Assembly: GCF_000382205.1 (NCBI RefSeq)
Contig: NZ_KB907786.1
Span: 682,001-746,000 of the forward strand
From: Dyadobacter beijingensis DSM 21582
Lineage (GTDB): Bacteria > Bacteroidota > Bacteroidia > Cytophagales > Spirosomataceae
Direction: 5' to 3'
DNA: 64,000 nt
Shown: positions 51,048 to 58,599 of the stretch, piece by piece
Layout: every line of letters starts with the position of its first letter
How positions within the stretch are numbered: position 1 is the stretch's first letter
Position numbers and translations under genes: made by a program
Notes under the pieces: generated by a model
The model's database searches: none
Told to the model about the DNA's origin: nothing
The model's input: the letters and a program-made list of their open reading frames with translations, nothing else

Positions 51048-51839
51048 CTAGTTGCGCATGGCTACGATGTTCTGGAATGCGAAAATCTCGTAGGTGAAAA
51101 CGTAGTAGGCGCCCATGGGACGTAACCCGTCGGGCAGGAGGCGGTAGAATGTATAGCCGGGCAACAGATCCACGATATCTTTCATGAACGTGCGTGAAAC
51201 TACGTTCATTTCGTTGAATTCGATCTGGATGGTGTCGATAATGCCCTTTTCGATCGTCTGCGAAGCGCCTTTGAGCACATTGTATTCGTTTCCTTCCGTG
51301 TCGATTTTCAGCAGGGCTATTTTGGAAATGCCATTTTCTTCCACAAACGAATCGACCGTCGTCAGTTCGATTTCCGTGCCCCGTGCCTGGCTGTGATGGA
51401 TGGTTTCGATCACGTCTTTGAAAATACTGGCATGTTCCGACCCGTCGTTCGACTGATAATCGTAGATCATCAGACTTTCGGCTTTCTGCCCCATACCTTT
51501 ATTGACGGGGTTGAAGGCGTATTTTTCGCTTTGCGTAATAAGTTTGGAGAACGTAACAGGATGCGGCTCGAACGAAAAGATCGGAATGCGGACATTATTC
51601 TGGCGGAGCATGGTGGAATAGTCACCGACATTGGCCCCGACATCCATCACCACGCCGCCGGTGAGCTTGCTATTGGCGATCATATAATCAATAAAAGCCT
51701 TTTCCCCGCTGACGGCATCCGTTTCATAATTCAGAACGCCCATTCCTTTTAACCCTAATTTGTAAACAAAGCAATTGAGGGCATACAAACTTTTTCTTGC
51801 AAAAAGTGCCACATAGATTTTTTCGATCAATTTCAGCAT
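51048..51839 (-). CDS. FkbM family methyltransferase
   Basis: This is a 263-residue SAM-dependent methyltransferase. The SAM-binding motif I is VVMDVGANVGDYS (about 54-66), with IFSFEPHPVTFSKL following, and the FkbM-specific region KIALLKIDTEGNEYNVLKGASQTIEKG lies at about 173-199. The ATG at 51,839 is preferred over an upstream in-frame start at 51,971, because the extension has no family similarity. The target, possibly a glycan or natural product, is unknown. It ends 2 bases from the HxlR gene stop (convergent). Confidence 0.88.
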   Translation of the reverse strand: MLKLIEKIYVALFARKSLYALNCFVYKLGLKGMGVLNYETDAVSGEKAFIDYMIANSKLTGGVVMDVGANVGDYSTMLRQNNVRIPIFSFEPHPVTFSKLITQSEKYAFNPVNKGMGQKAESLMIYDYQSNDGSEHASIFKDVIETIHHSQARGTEIELTTVDSFVEENGISKIALLKIDTEGNEYNVLKGASQTIEKGIIDTIQIEFNEMNVVSRTFMKDIVDLLPGYTFYRLLPDGLRPMGAYYVFTYEIFAFQNIVAMRN

Positions 51840-51967
51840 TGTGTTTCGATGTGTAGTGATTAGTGTGCTGAAAGTTAATGATAATTTGGAATTTAAACGA
51901 TGGGATATACGCAGATGATAATTTAAACGGTTATCCAAAAAACACGACGGAATCAAATAAAATTTGC

Positions 51968-52798
51968 TCACTCAATTCGTACTAATCGCCGTTTTTGGTC
52001 AATAGTGAGCTTGTATTTTTTAAGAAATCCCATTCCAACATTGACAAATTGCGCCTGCTCGGAGTAGTCGACAACCAAATCCTTAATTTCAACCGAACTT
52101 ACTTTCAGTGTGGCATGCAGGACTGTCTCTTGTATAAAATATTCAGAGTTTGCTCTTCTGGCGATAGTCTTCTTCTCCGTATTGGTGTGCGGAAGCTTAT
52201 CTATCAATATTTTGGGAAAATGCATGGTCAGGGTGGATCCGGTATCCAGGTGCAACGTTACCGCGGTGTCACCCACGATCGCGCTAATTTGAAAATCGCC
52301 TTGGTAGGGAATTACACCTGGGTCGCCGGTCGTCAATGAATCCATTGAATATGTGATTTTTTCATCTTTTGGATCGATTGTGAGAAGGTATTTCCGGAAG
52401 AATTCCCGCCCGATGATACCATCGATCAACATTCTGCCATTTTTCCTATTTCCATTATAGTTTCTGGAAAGTAACCGGACATTTTTCTCTTCGAGTGCAG
52501 AAACCCGTAGGCCTGCCACGCTAAAAACCGGGACGACATTGTATTTGCCGCTTCCATCGTAATTCCTGACTGAGTCGGATGCGGTCAGGCCAAGTTCCTT
52601 TACAATCCGTTCGTCAATACGGCCCATTCCTGATGCGCCGGTATCCACCAGAAAATTGTATGGACCTTTTCCATTCACGAAAGCTTCCACGAATAGGTCG
52701 TTGTTTATTGTTTTTGCCGGTATGCTTCCGGTTGTCTTTTGCGCGTTGGCATAATTCACGAGAATAAGGAAGGTAGCGGTAAGAGCGTGTGTTCGCAT
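51968..52798 (-). CDS. Exported retropepsin-like aspartic protease
   Basis: This 276-residue protein carries two aspartic-protease half-domains, each with a catalytic Asp-Thr-Gly: Asp52 in LVDTGASGM and Asp185 in LHLDTGSTL. A signal peptide (MRTHALTATFLILVNYANA) points to the periplasm or cell surface. The LIDGIIGREFFRKYLLTIDPKDEKI stretch after the first half-domain is typical of Asp_protease_2 proteins. Having both halves in one chain suggests a pepsin-like intramolecular active site. The ATG at 52,798 starts the signal peptide. The gene is AT-rich relative to most of the window. Confidence 0.85.
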   Translation of the reverse strand: MRTHALTATFLILVNYANAQKTTGSIPAKTINNDLFVEAFVNGKGPYNFLVDTGASGMGRIDERIVKELGLTASDSVRNYDGSGKYNVVPVFSVAGLRVSALEEKNVRLLSRNYNGNRKNGRMLIDGIIGREFFRKYLLTIDPKDEKITYSMDSLTTGDPGVIPYQGDFQISAIVGDTAVTLHLDTGSTLTMHFPKILIDKLPHTNTEKKTIARRANSEYFIQETVLHATLKVSSVEIKDLVVDYSEQAQFVNVGMGFLKKYKLTIDQKRRLVRIE

Positions 52799-53078
52799 CG
52801 GAGTGAAAGGTTTTGTTTTTCGAAAAATAGGCCTTCCAGCCAATCAGAAGAATATAGATAATTAAGAGGCGGGGATAAATGTGTGAACGGTCCGCTGTGG
52901 ACATTGAACGTGAAGCGCACATTCATAAGCAGCTTTTAAGACTCCCTTTTGCTCTGCGGGCTATTCAATAATTGAAATAGGCCCGTTGCACATTGGATTT
53001 CATTTGTCACTGCTGGGTGGTTAAAATGTGGGTGATTGTCGGTTGCGGGGATTGCATTCATTTTAACCTCTGTCGGAA
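52799..53078. other. Divergent intergenic region between the aspartic protease and CHU_C genes
   Basis: This 280-bp AT-rich region has no gene. An imperfect 13-bp inverted repeat with two single-base bulges spans 52957-52985 (CGGGC... to ...GCCCG). It has no T-run and may be an operator. No clear TAnnTTTG promoter was seen for either gene. Confidence 0.45.
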
Positions 53079-55001
53079 ATGATCAAACTGTTTTCAATCA
53101 TTGTAATGCTTTGTTTTTGCACACAAGCATTCAGCCTTTCTGTAATGGGAAGCTATTTGGAATGGCAAACCGTGCCGGGTTCGAATGATCGATACAAAGT
53201 GAGGTTGATCCTCTACCTCGATGCGACCAGTGCAGAGTTGGAGCAGCAGCAGCAACCTGTTTATCTTTTTAAGAATAACCGACATTGGGAAACCGGTAAT
53301 AGAAAATGGCTCCATTTTGAGTCAATCATGCTTGAACGACTATCCTCCCGCGAAGTTGGACAGGATACACTTGCCTGTGCAGGAACGGGCTCGTGGGAAG
53401 ACTTCGATGGCCAGCGGCATGTATTTGTGAACATCTATGAAAAAACGGTAAATCTTCCCGACTTACAGAGATTGTCTTCGAATAACGGATTCATAATCGG
53501 ATGGCATTCGATCGGGACGCGTGATGGTAAGGATAGTAATTCCGTCAATTCGGGAAATGCGTTTGAATGGGTAACAACATTCATTCCACCTATGACAATG
53601 ACTGGCGCGCGTATTCGCAATTCAAGTCCGGTCATTGGAAATCTGAATACTTTCTTCGTATGTAAGGATGATCTCGAAACCATTCAATTCTCGGCAGTCG
53701 ATAGCGATGGTGATCAGCTTAAATATAAATTGTCGAAACCTGGTATCGTAATGAGCGGTGGCGGGCTCATGCACGGTGAAATATTTGCTCGCGATTTGAT
53801 TTGGGCAAACGGCTATAATGACCAAAATCAAGTCCATGGAAACCCAGGACTTACCATCAATGAGAACACTGGTGAAATGACCGTTAAAGCAGATGAGGCA
53901 GGTCAATATTTTATTGGACTCTCTGTCGAAGAGTATCGAAACGGACAAAAGATCGGCGCCGTCAGCTTTTATTACACCCTCGTGGTTGTAGACTGCAACC
54001 AGCAGCAGGTTTTTGACAAAAAGCTTTACCACGACACCACCGCAGTTCAAACCCTCACCATCTGCCAGGGCTCGGAAGCAACGTTAACCTCCAGACAAAC
54101 CTTCCCCGGCCCGCAACCCGAATTCCAGTGGACCAAAGACGGCAAGCCGATCTGGGGAGCTACTTCGCAAAGCATCACGGTAAAGGAAAATGGCAATTAT
54201 CAACTACTGACAACCCGCATTAATGGCTGTCCCGATTCTTTCGATTCGGAAACCGTAAACGTAATCGTTGCATCGTCGGCCGGGGCAGCGTTGGACAGTA
54301 TTCCGCCGATTTGCGACATCTCGGCGCCACCCGTAGCATTGAACGCGACACCATTCGGCGGGACGTTTGCGGGTCCGGGGGTAGCGGGAAATACATTCGA
54401 TCCTGGCATTGCCGGGGTAGGCAGGCATGAAGTGGAGTACACGTTTCAGGGCTCGGCGGATTGCCCCGGATCGGTAGCGAAGCGCGAAGTGATTGTCAGC
54501 GAAACGCCGGTGCTGGATTTGGAGGACGTGCTGTATGGTTCCCGAGGCAAACCTATTCAAATCGTGGTGAAAGATTCGCTAGACGTAACCTATCAATGGA
54601 CGCCTCCTAACAACCTGAACAGCGATTTTTACGCGAATCCTACATCTACACCATCCGGGGGCATTACCTACACCGTCACCGCCACGAATGCATACGGCTG
54701 TGCAGCCAGCCGTAATGTTCAGATTAAAATCATCGAAAGTATTCTCATCCCCGATGCATTCACGCCCAACAACGACGGTATCAACGAAACCTGGGAATTG
54801 AAAGGTATCGAAGGTTACCCAAACTGCCGGGTGACGATCTACAACCGATGGGGAACGGTGGTATTCAACTCGGTCGGCTATCAGAATGCATTTGATGGAA
54901 CGGTCGCGGGCGCATTGCAAATGCCGGGCGTGTATGCATACAAGATCCGGTTGACTGAAAATAGCCCTGAGCTGGCGGGGTCGGTGACGTTGATCCGCTG
55001 A
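53079..55001 (+). CDS. Gliding-motility-associated C-terminal (CHU_C) domain protein, probable type IX secretion substrate
   Basis: This is a 640-residue exported protein. The signal peptide is MIKLFSIIVMLCFCTQAFS. The N-terminal two-fifths (about 20-310) resembles the Ig/cadherin-like passenger of large Cytophagales surface proteins. Ig/PKD-like segments follow (about 320-545), then the CHU_C type-B sorting domain (about 552-640) with the hallmarks PDAFTPNNDGINETWELKGIEGYPN, VTIYNRWGTVVFNS and PGVYAYKIRLT. This domain targets proteins to the type IX secretion system and the cell surface. GC content steps up near 54,000 inside the gene. The ligand is unknown. Confidence 0.9.
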   Translation: MIKLFSIIVMLCFCTQAFSLSVMGSYLEWQTVPGSNDRYKVRLILYLDATSAELEQQQQPVYLFKNNRHWETGNRKWLHFESIMLERLSSREVGQDTLACAGTGSWEDFDGQRHVFVNIYEKTVNLPDLQRLSSNNGFIIGWHSIGTRDGKDSNSVNSGNAFEWVTTFIPPMTMTGARIRNSSPVIGNLNTFFVCKDDLETIQFSAVDSDGDQLKYKLSKPGIVMSGGGLMHGEIFARDLIWANGYNDQNQVHGNPGLTINENTGEMTVKADEAGQYFIGLSVEEYRNGQKIGAVSFYYTLVVVDCNQQQVFDKKLYHDTTAVQTLTICQGSEATLTSRQTFPGPQPEFQWTKDGKPIWGATSQSITVKENGNYQLLTTRINGCPDSFDSETVNVIVASSAGAALDSIPPICDISAPPVALNATPFGGTFAGPGVAGNTFDPGIAGVGRHEVEYTFQGSADCPGSVAKREVIVSETPVLDLEDVLYGSRGKPIQIVVKDSLDVTYQWTPPNNLNSDFYANPTSTPSGGITYTVTATNAYGCAASRNVQIKIIESILIPDAFTPNNDGINETWELKGIEGYPNCRVTIYNRWGTVVFNSVGYQNAFDGTVAGALQMPGVYAYKIRLTENSPELAGSVTLIR

Positions 55002-55024
55002 AATGCCGAACGCGAATGTAACAA

Positions 55025-55050
55025 AAAAGCAACCCTCTCAGGTTGCTTTT
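55025..55050. terminator. Bidirectional terminator between the CHU_C gene and fbaA
   Basis: AAAAGCAACC (55025-55034) and GGTTGCTTTT (55041-55050) form a 10-bp perfect stem with a 6-base loop. A/T runs on both sides suit the two convergent genes. Confidence 0.88.
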
Positions 55051-55075
55051 CCATTCCTTTAAAATCCGAAACCGA

Positions 55076-56155
55076 TTAGCCCAGTTGGTTAATGCAGTTC
55101 AAATCTTCGAACGCCACTTTCAGGCGGGAGATCATGCTCTCTTCGCCTTTGCGCAGCCATACGCGTGGGTCGTAGTATTTTTTGTTCGGCGAATCTGCGC
55201 CTTCGGGGTTGCCGAGTTGTGATTGCAGATAGCCTTCCTTTGCTTTGTAGTAGTTGAGAACACCTTCCCAGGTCGACCATTGCATGTCGGTGTCGATGTT
55301 CATTTTGATCGCGCCGTACTCGATCGCTTCGCGGATTTCTTCGCGGGATGAGCCTGATCCTCCGTGGAATACGAAGTTAACAGGCAGGTCGCCGGTACCG
55401 AATTTCTGCTTGATGTAGTCTTGTGAGTTGCGGAGGATTTTCGGCTCCAACTTCACATTACCCGGCTTGTATACCCCGTGAACATTACCGAATGCCGCTG
55501 CAATGGTGAAGTTAGGGGAGATTTTAGAAAGTTCTTCGTAAGCGAATGCCACTTCCTCAGGCTGCGTGTACAATTTCGAGCTGTCAACGTCCGAGTTGTC
55601 AACACCATCTTCTTCGCCGCCGGTTACACCGAGTTCGATTTCAAGCGTCATGCCCAATTTCGCCATACGCTCGAAATATTTAGCGCAGATCTCGATGTTC
55701 TCCTCGATAGGCTCTTCCGAAAGGTCGAGCATGTGCGAGCTGTACAAAGGCTTGCCGTATTGATCGAAATAACGCTCGCCCGCATCCAGCAAACCGTCGA
55801 TCCACGGCAGGAGTTTTTTCGCGCAGTGGTCGGTGTGGAGGATTACCGGAACTTCGTACAATGCCGCCATCTGGTGTACGTGCTGCGCACCCGAGATACC
55901 GCCGGCGATAGCCGCCTGCTGGTTGGCATTGGAAAGGCTTTTTCCTGCGTAAAATATAGCGCCGCCGTTTGAAAACTGAATGATAACAGGGCTGTTAACC
56001 GCTTTGGCTGTTTCCAGGACCGCATTTACCGAGTTGGTACCTACCACGTTAACTGCCGGAAGGGCGTAGTTGTTTTCGTTGGCATGGCGGAAAATTTCAC
56101 TAACTCCATCGCCGGTTACAACACCGGGTGCAAAGCGTTTTGTCGTTTCGCTCAT
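55076..56155 (-). CDS. fbaA: Class II fructose-bisphosphate aldolase
   Basis: This is the zinc-dependent glycolytic aldolase that splits fructose 1,6-bisphosphate. The 359-residue length and N-terminus match class IIA (E. coli FbaA type). Landmarks are YALPAVNVVGTNSVNAVLE (30-48), the active-site LHTDHCAKKLLPW (Asp109, zinc His110), LEIELGVTGGEEDGV (about 175), NVHGVY, and VFHGGSGSSREEI with the second zinc/phosphate region. It is the second glycolytic gene in the window besides pgk, but the two are far apart and separately transcribed. Confidence 0.97.
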   Translation of the reverse strand: MSETTKRFAPGVVTGDGVSEIFRHANENNYALPAVNVVGTNSVNAVLETAKAVNSPVIIQFSNGGAIFYAGKSLSNANQQAAIAGGISGAQHVHQMAALYEVPVILHTDHCAKKLLPWIDGLLDAGERYFDQYGKPLYSSHMLDLSEEPIEENIEICAKYFERMAKLGMTLEIELGVTGGEEDGVDNSDVDSSKLYTQPEEVAFAYEELSKISPNFTIAAAFGNVHGVYKPGNVKLEPKILRNSQDYIKQKFGTGDLPVNFVFHGGSGSSREEIREAIEYGAIKMNIDTDMQWSTWEGVLNYYKAKEGYLQSQLGNPEGADSPNKKYYDPRVWLRKGEESMISRLKVAFEDLNCINQLG

Positions 56156-56329
56156 AGTAATAAAGGATATTTTTTCAAGAATTAATTTTACAATTCAAGT
56201 GTAGGCCCTGAATTGTACGGCAATCCCTGCAAGTTAGCTATTTTAGGGAAAATGGCCGAGCTATGTATGGTTTATTATGCGTTCCAGCGAAGATTAATAC
56301 AGCCGTGATCGTTTTGGCGCAATCTGTGG

Positions 56330-56337
56330 TATCTTTG
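56330..56337 (+). promoter_or_regulatory. -7 element upstream of the 56,394 gene
   Basis: TATCTTTG is an exact TAnnTTTG match; the nearest TTG lies only 13 bases upstream, so the -33 element is unclear. The expected leader of about 50 bases contains the hairpin GGGAGC / GCTCCC (56355-56369). Confidence 0.45.
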
Positions 56338-56393
56338 AAAATCAATGAGAAAATGGGAGCGCCGCTCCCGATGTTTAAGAAGATCCTTCATTA

Positions 56394-56729
56394 ATGAATT
56401 CCAAACTGATCCGGACGATTTTCCTGGCCCTCGCATTCGGTTTTCTGGCCTTGTGGGTGCTCGAATTCCGGCGTGCCGGCCTTTTCGAAAGCTACTGGCT
56501 GCTACTCCTGTGCGTCATTTGTTTTTTGCTATTCCAATTCAGCCGCTTGAAAGCCGCTTCGCTTGCGAAACAGGCAGCGGAAACCGGGGCTGCATCCAAA
56601 AAACCGGGTAAGGCATCAGCGGTCGGCGGTCAGCCGTCAGCGGTCAGCGGTCAGCCTTCGTCGGTCAGCGGTCAGCCGTCAGCAGCCTCACCGGCTCGTT
56701 CCAAACCCGGTAAAAATCCGAAAAAATGA
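56394..56729 (+). CDS. Small membrane protein with a heptamer-repeat-encoded tail
   Basis: This is a 111-residue protein with no recognised domain. Two hydrophobic helices (about 7-25 and 33-50) are followed by a charged linker. A low-complexity tail then has three 7-residue repeats (GGQPSAV, SGQPSSV, SGQPSAA; about 77-97) before a Lys-rich end. The tail is encoded by nine copies of a GGTCAGC-like heptamer. The last four bases (ATGA) overlap the start of the CorC-like gene, so translation is probably coupled. The gene looks real because of the overlap and the helices, but its function is unknown. Confidence 0.7.
   Translation: MNSKLIRTIFLALAFGFLALWVLEFRRAGLFESYWLLLLCVICFLLFQFSRLKAASLAKQAAETGAASKKPGKASAVGGQPSAVSGQPSSVSGQPSAASPARSKPGKNPKK
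56621..56683 (+). repeat. GGTCAGC heptamer tandem repeat inside a coding region
   Basis: Nine consecutive heptamers run from 56,621 to 56,683: five are GGTCAGC, and the others are GGTCGGC, CGTCAGC (twice) and CTTCGTC. Three heptamers make a 21-bp unit encoding a 7-residue repeat. Changes of one heptamer would shift the reading frame; changes of three would not. Confidence 0.85.
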
Positions 56730-57940
56730 ACCTGATACTCCTCGTTACCACGATCATATTCTTCATGCTGGCGGGCTATTACGGCGCGGTACGATCGGTG
56801 TTGCTCGATGTGTGGATCGACCGGTATTCGCTGCGGCATGAGAAGAACGAGCAGGTGGAGCAGACGCTCTACTGGCGTCGTATCCTGCGCATGATCCGTC
56901 TCGCCGCCGTCGCATTGGGCTGCTTTATGGCCGTGATCACGGTTTTTCCACTATTCGCATTGGACTCCGGCGCAGGCAACTGGCTGCTGGTCATTGCGCT
57001 TTTTGCGGCGTTGGCCGTGCTTTGGATGGGCAGCTATTCAACCTGGGTGAAAGTAGGGCGCAGTTTTCCTAAAATACTCGACCTGAAAGCGTTCCCGGTA
57101 CGCTTCGGCGAATGGCTCATGACGCCGCTTTACTGGGTCATCGAGCCGTTTGTGAAGGAAAATATCCTGTCGCCTTCCTTGCGTGACGACATTATCTCGG
57201 CCGACGATCCTGATTTCGACGATCACAGCATCGAGGAGCGGATGTTTATCAATGCATTGGATTTCAAAGATTTACGAATCCGCGACTGTATGATCCCGCG
57301 CACGGAAATCTCGGCCGTGAATGTGAATGCAAGCATCGAGGACCTGCGGACGGCGTTTCTGACCAGCGGGCATTCGAAAATCATCGTACACAAAGAATCC
57401 GTCGACGAGGTGCTCGGCTACTGCCACGCATTGTCGTTATTTAAAAAACCCAAAGACATCAGCAGCATCGTCACACCGATCCTGATTGTGCCCGAAGCCA
57501 TGCCCGCCCGCGACCTGATGCTCCGCTTTCTCGAAGAGCGCCGCAGCATTGCCCTGGTGGTGGACGAATTCGGCGGAACTTCCGGTCTGGTGAGCGTAGA
57601 GGACGTGGTAGAGCAGATTTTCGGTGAAATCCAGGACGAATACGATACCACTGAGGACTGGACGGAGCGGCAAGTCGACGATCATACTTACATGCTCAGC
57701 GCCCGCCACGAGCTCGATTACCTCAATGATAAATATGGCTGGGAATTACCCGAAGGCGATTACGACACGATTGCCGGTATGCTTATCCATTTTTACGGCG
57801 ACCTGCCCGACGAGAACGAGGTCGTGGATATGCCGCCGTACTCATTCCAGATCGTTTCCGTCCAGGACACGCGTATCGAGCTCGTCAAGCTGACGATCGA
57901 GGAAAAAGAGCGCAAGACGGAACGGAACGGCCACAATTAA
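56726..57940 (+). CDS. CBS-domain protein of the CorC/HlyC (hemolysin-like) family
   Basis: This is a 404-residue inner-membrane protein. Three hydrophobic segments lie at about 2-22, 52-77 and 85-105. A regulatory half follows with MFINALDFKDLRIRDCMIPRTEI (about 174-196), paired CBS domains (about 190-310, including SIALVVDEFGGTSGLVSVEDVVEQIFGEIQDEYD), and a CorC_HlyC C-terminal domain (about 325-395). Members are linked to Mg2+/Co2+ export or tolerance. The membrane part is shorter and less DUF21-like than usual, so the transport role is uncertain. It overlaps the preceding small membrane gene by 4 bases. Confidence 0.88.
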   Translation: MNLILLVTTIIFFMLAGYYGAVRSVLLDVWIDRYSLRHEKNEQVEQTLYWRRILRMIRLAAVALGCFMAVITVFPLFALDSGAGNWLLVIALFAALAVLWMGSYSTWVKVGRSFPKILDLKAFPVRFGEWLMTPLYWVIEPFVKENILSPSLRDDIISADDPDFDDHSIEERMFINALDFKDLRIRDCMIPRTEISAVNVNASIEDLRTAFLTSGHSKIIVHKESVDEVLGYCHALSLFKKPKDISSIVTPILIVPEAMPARDLMLRFLEERRSIALVVDEFGGTSGLVSVEDVVEQIFGEIQDEYDTTEDWTERQVDDHTYMLSARHELDYLNDKYGWELPEGDYDTIAGMLIHFYGDLPDENEVVDMPPYSFQIVSVQDTRIELVKLTIEEKERKTERNGHN

Positions 57941-57957
57941 CAGACATTACAGGACCA

Positions 57958-58578
57958 GTGCGGATTACAGCAGAGCAAATAGGTAAAAAGTTTATCAGGG
58001 AATGGATCGTACGGAATGCGAGCTTCGAACTCGCAGCCGGCGAGAAATATGTTTTTGTAGGGCCCAACGGAAGCGGTAAATCGACGTTGCTGCAACTATT
58101 GACGGGCATGCTACCCGTTTCCGAAGGCAAGATCATTTACACCGGTTCCGGTAACAAGGAAGTGGAAACCGACCATTGGTACAAGCACCTCGTGATCGCC
58201 GCTCCCTACCTCGAACTGATCGAAGAATTCACATTGCGCGAGCAGATCGAATTTCACGCGAAGTTCAAACCTTTCAAAAACGGTATGTCGGCGAAAGATT
58301 TTGAAGATTTTATTCAACTTCCCCACGCCAGTAACAAGATTATCCGGCATTTTTCCTCCGGTATGAAGCAGCGGGTCAAGCTGGGCCTCGCGTTTCTCTC
58401 GGACGTGCCGGTGGTTTTTCTCGATGAGCCAACAACAAACCTGGATGTGCAAGGCATCAATTGGTACCTCGATCACGTCATAGATCATACACAGAATCAG
58501 CTTGTTTTGCTCGGTTCGAACGTGCAGCAGGAATACGAATTTTGCAAAAATATCATCTCGGTTTCTGCGTTCAAATAG
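57958..58578 (+). CDS. ABC transporter ATP-binding protein, H-loop His replaced
   Basis: This is a 206-residue stand-alone ABC ATPase starting with GTG. Walker A is GPNGSGKST (35-43), the signature FSSGM (132-136) and Walker B VVFLDEP (152-158), followed by TTNLD. The usual H-loop histidine is an asparagine (Asn188 in LLGSNVQQEYEFC), and the Q-loop glutamine is not obvious (VIAAPYLELIEEFTL). It still aligns with the CcmA/GldA-like class. No permease gene is adjacent; the gene lies between the CorC-like gene and a CHU_C gene. A membrane partner elsewhere or a non-transport role is possible. Confidence 0.87.
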   Translation: MRITAEQIGKKFIREWIVRNASFELAAGEKYVFVGPNGSGKSTLLQLLTGMLPVSEGKIIYTGSGNKEVETDHWYKHLVIAAPYLELIEEFTLREQIEFHAKFKPFKNGMSAKDFEDFIQLPHASNKIIRHFSSGMKQRVKLGLAFLSDVPVVFLDEPTTNLDVQGINWYLDHVIDHTQNQLVLLGSNVQQEYEFCKNIISVSAFK

Positions 58579-58599
58579 AAAAACCCGCCGATACGGACT

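Noticed and set aside
56355-56369. Terminator at GGGAGC / GCTCCC
   Set aside because: The stem is only 6 bp, no T-run follows, and it lies in a leader downstream of a -7 element rather than after a gene.
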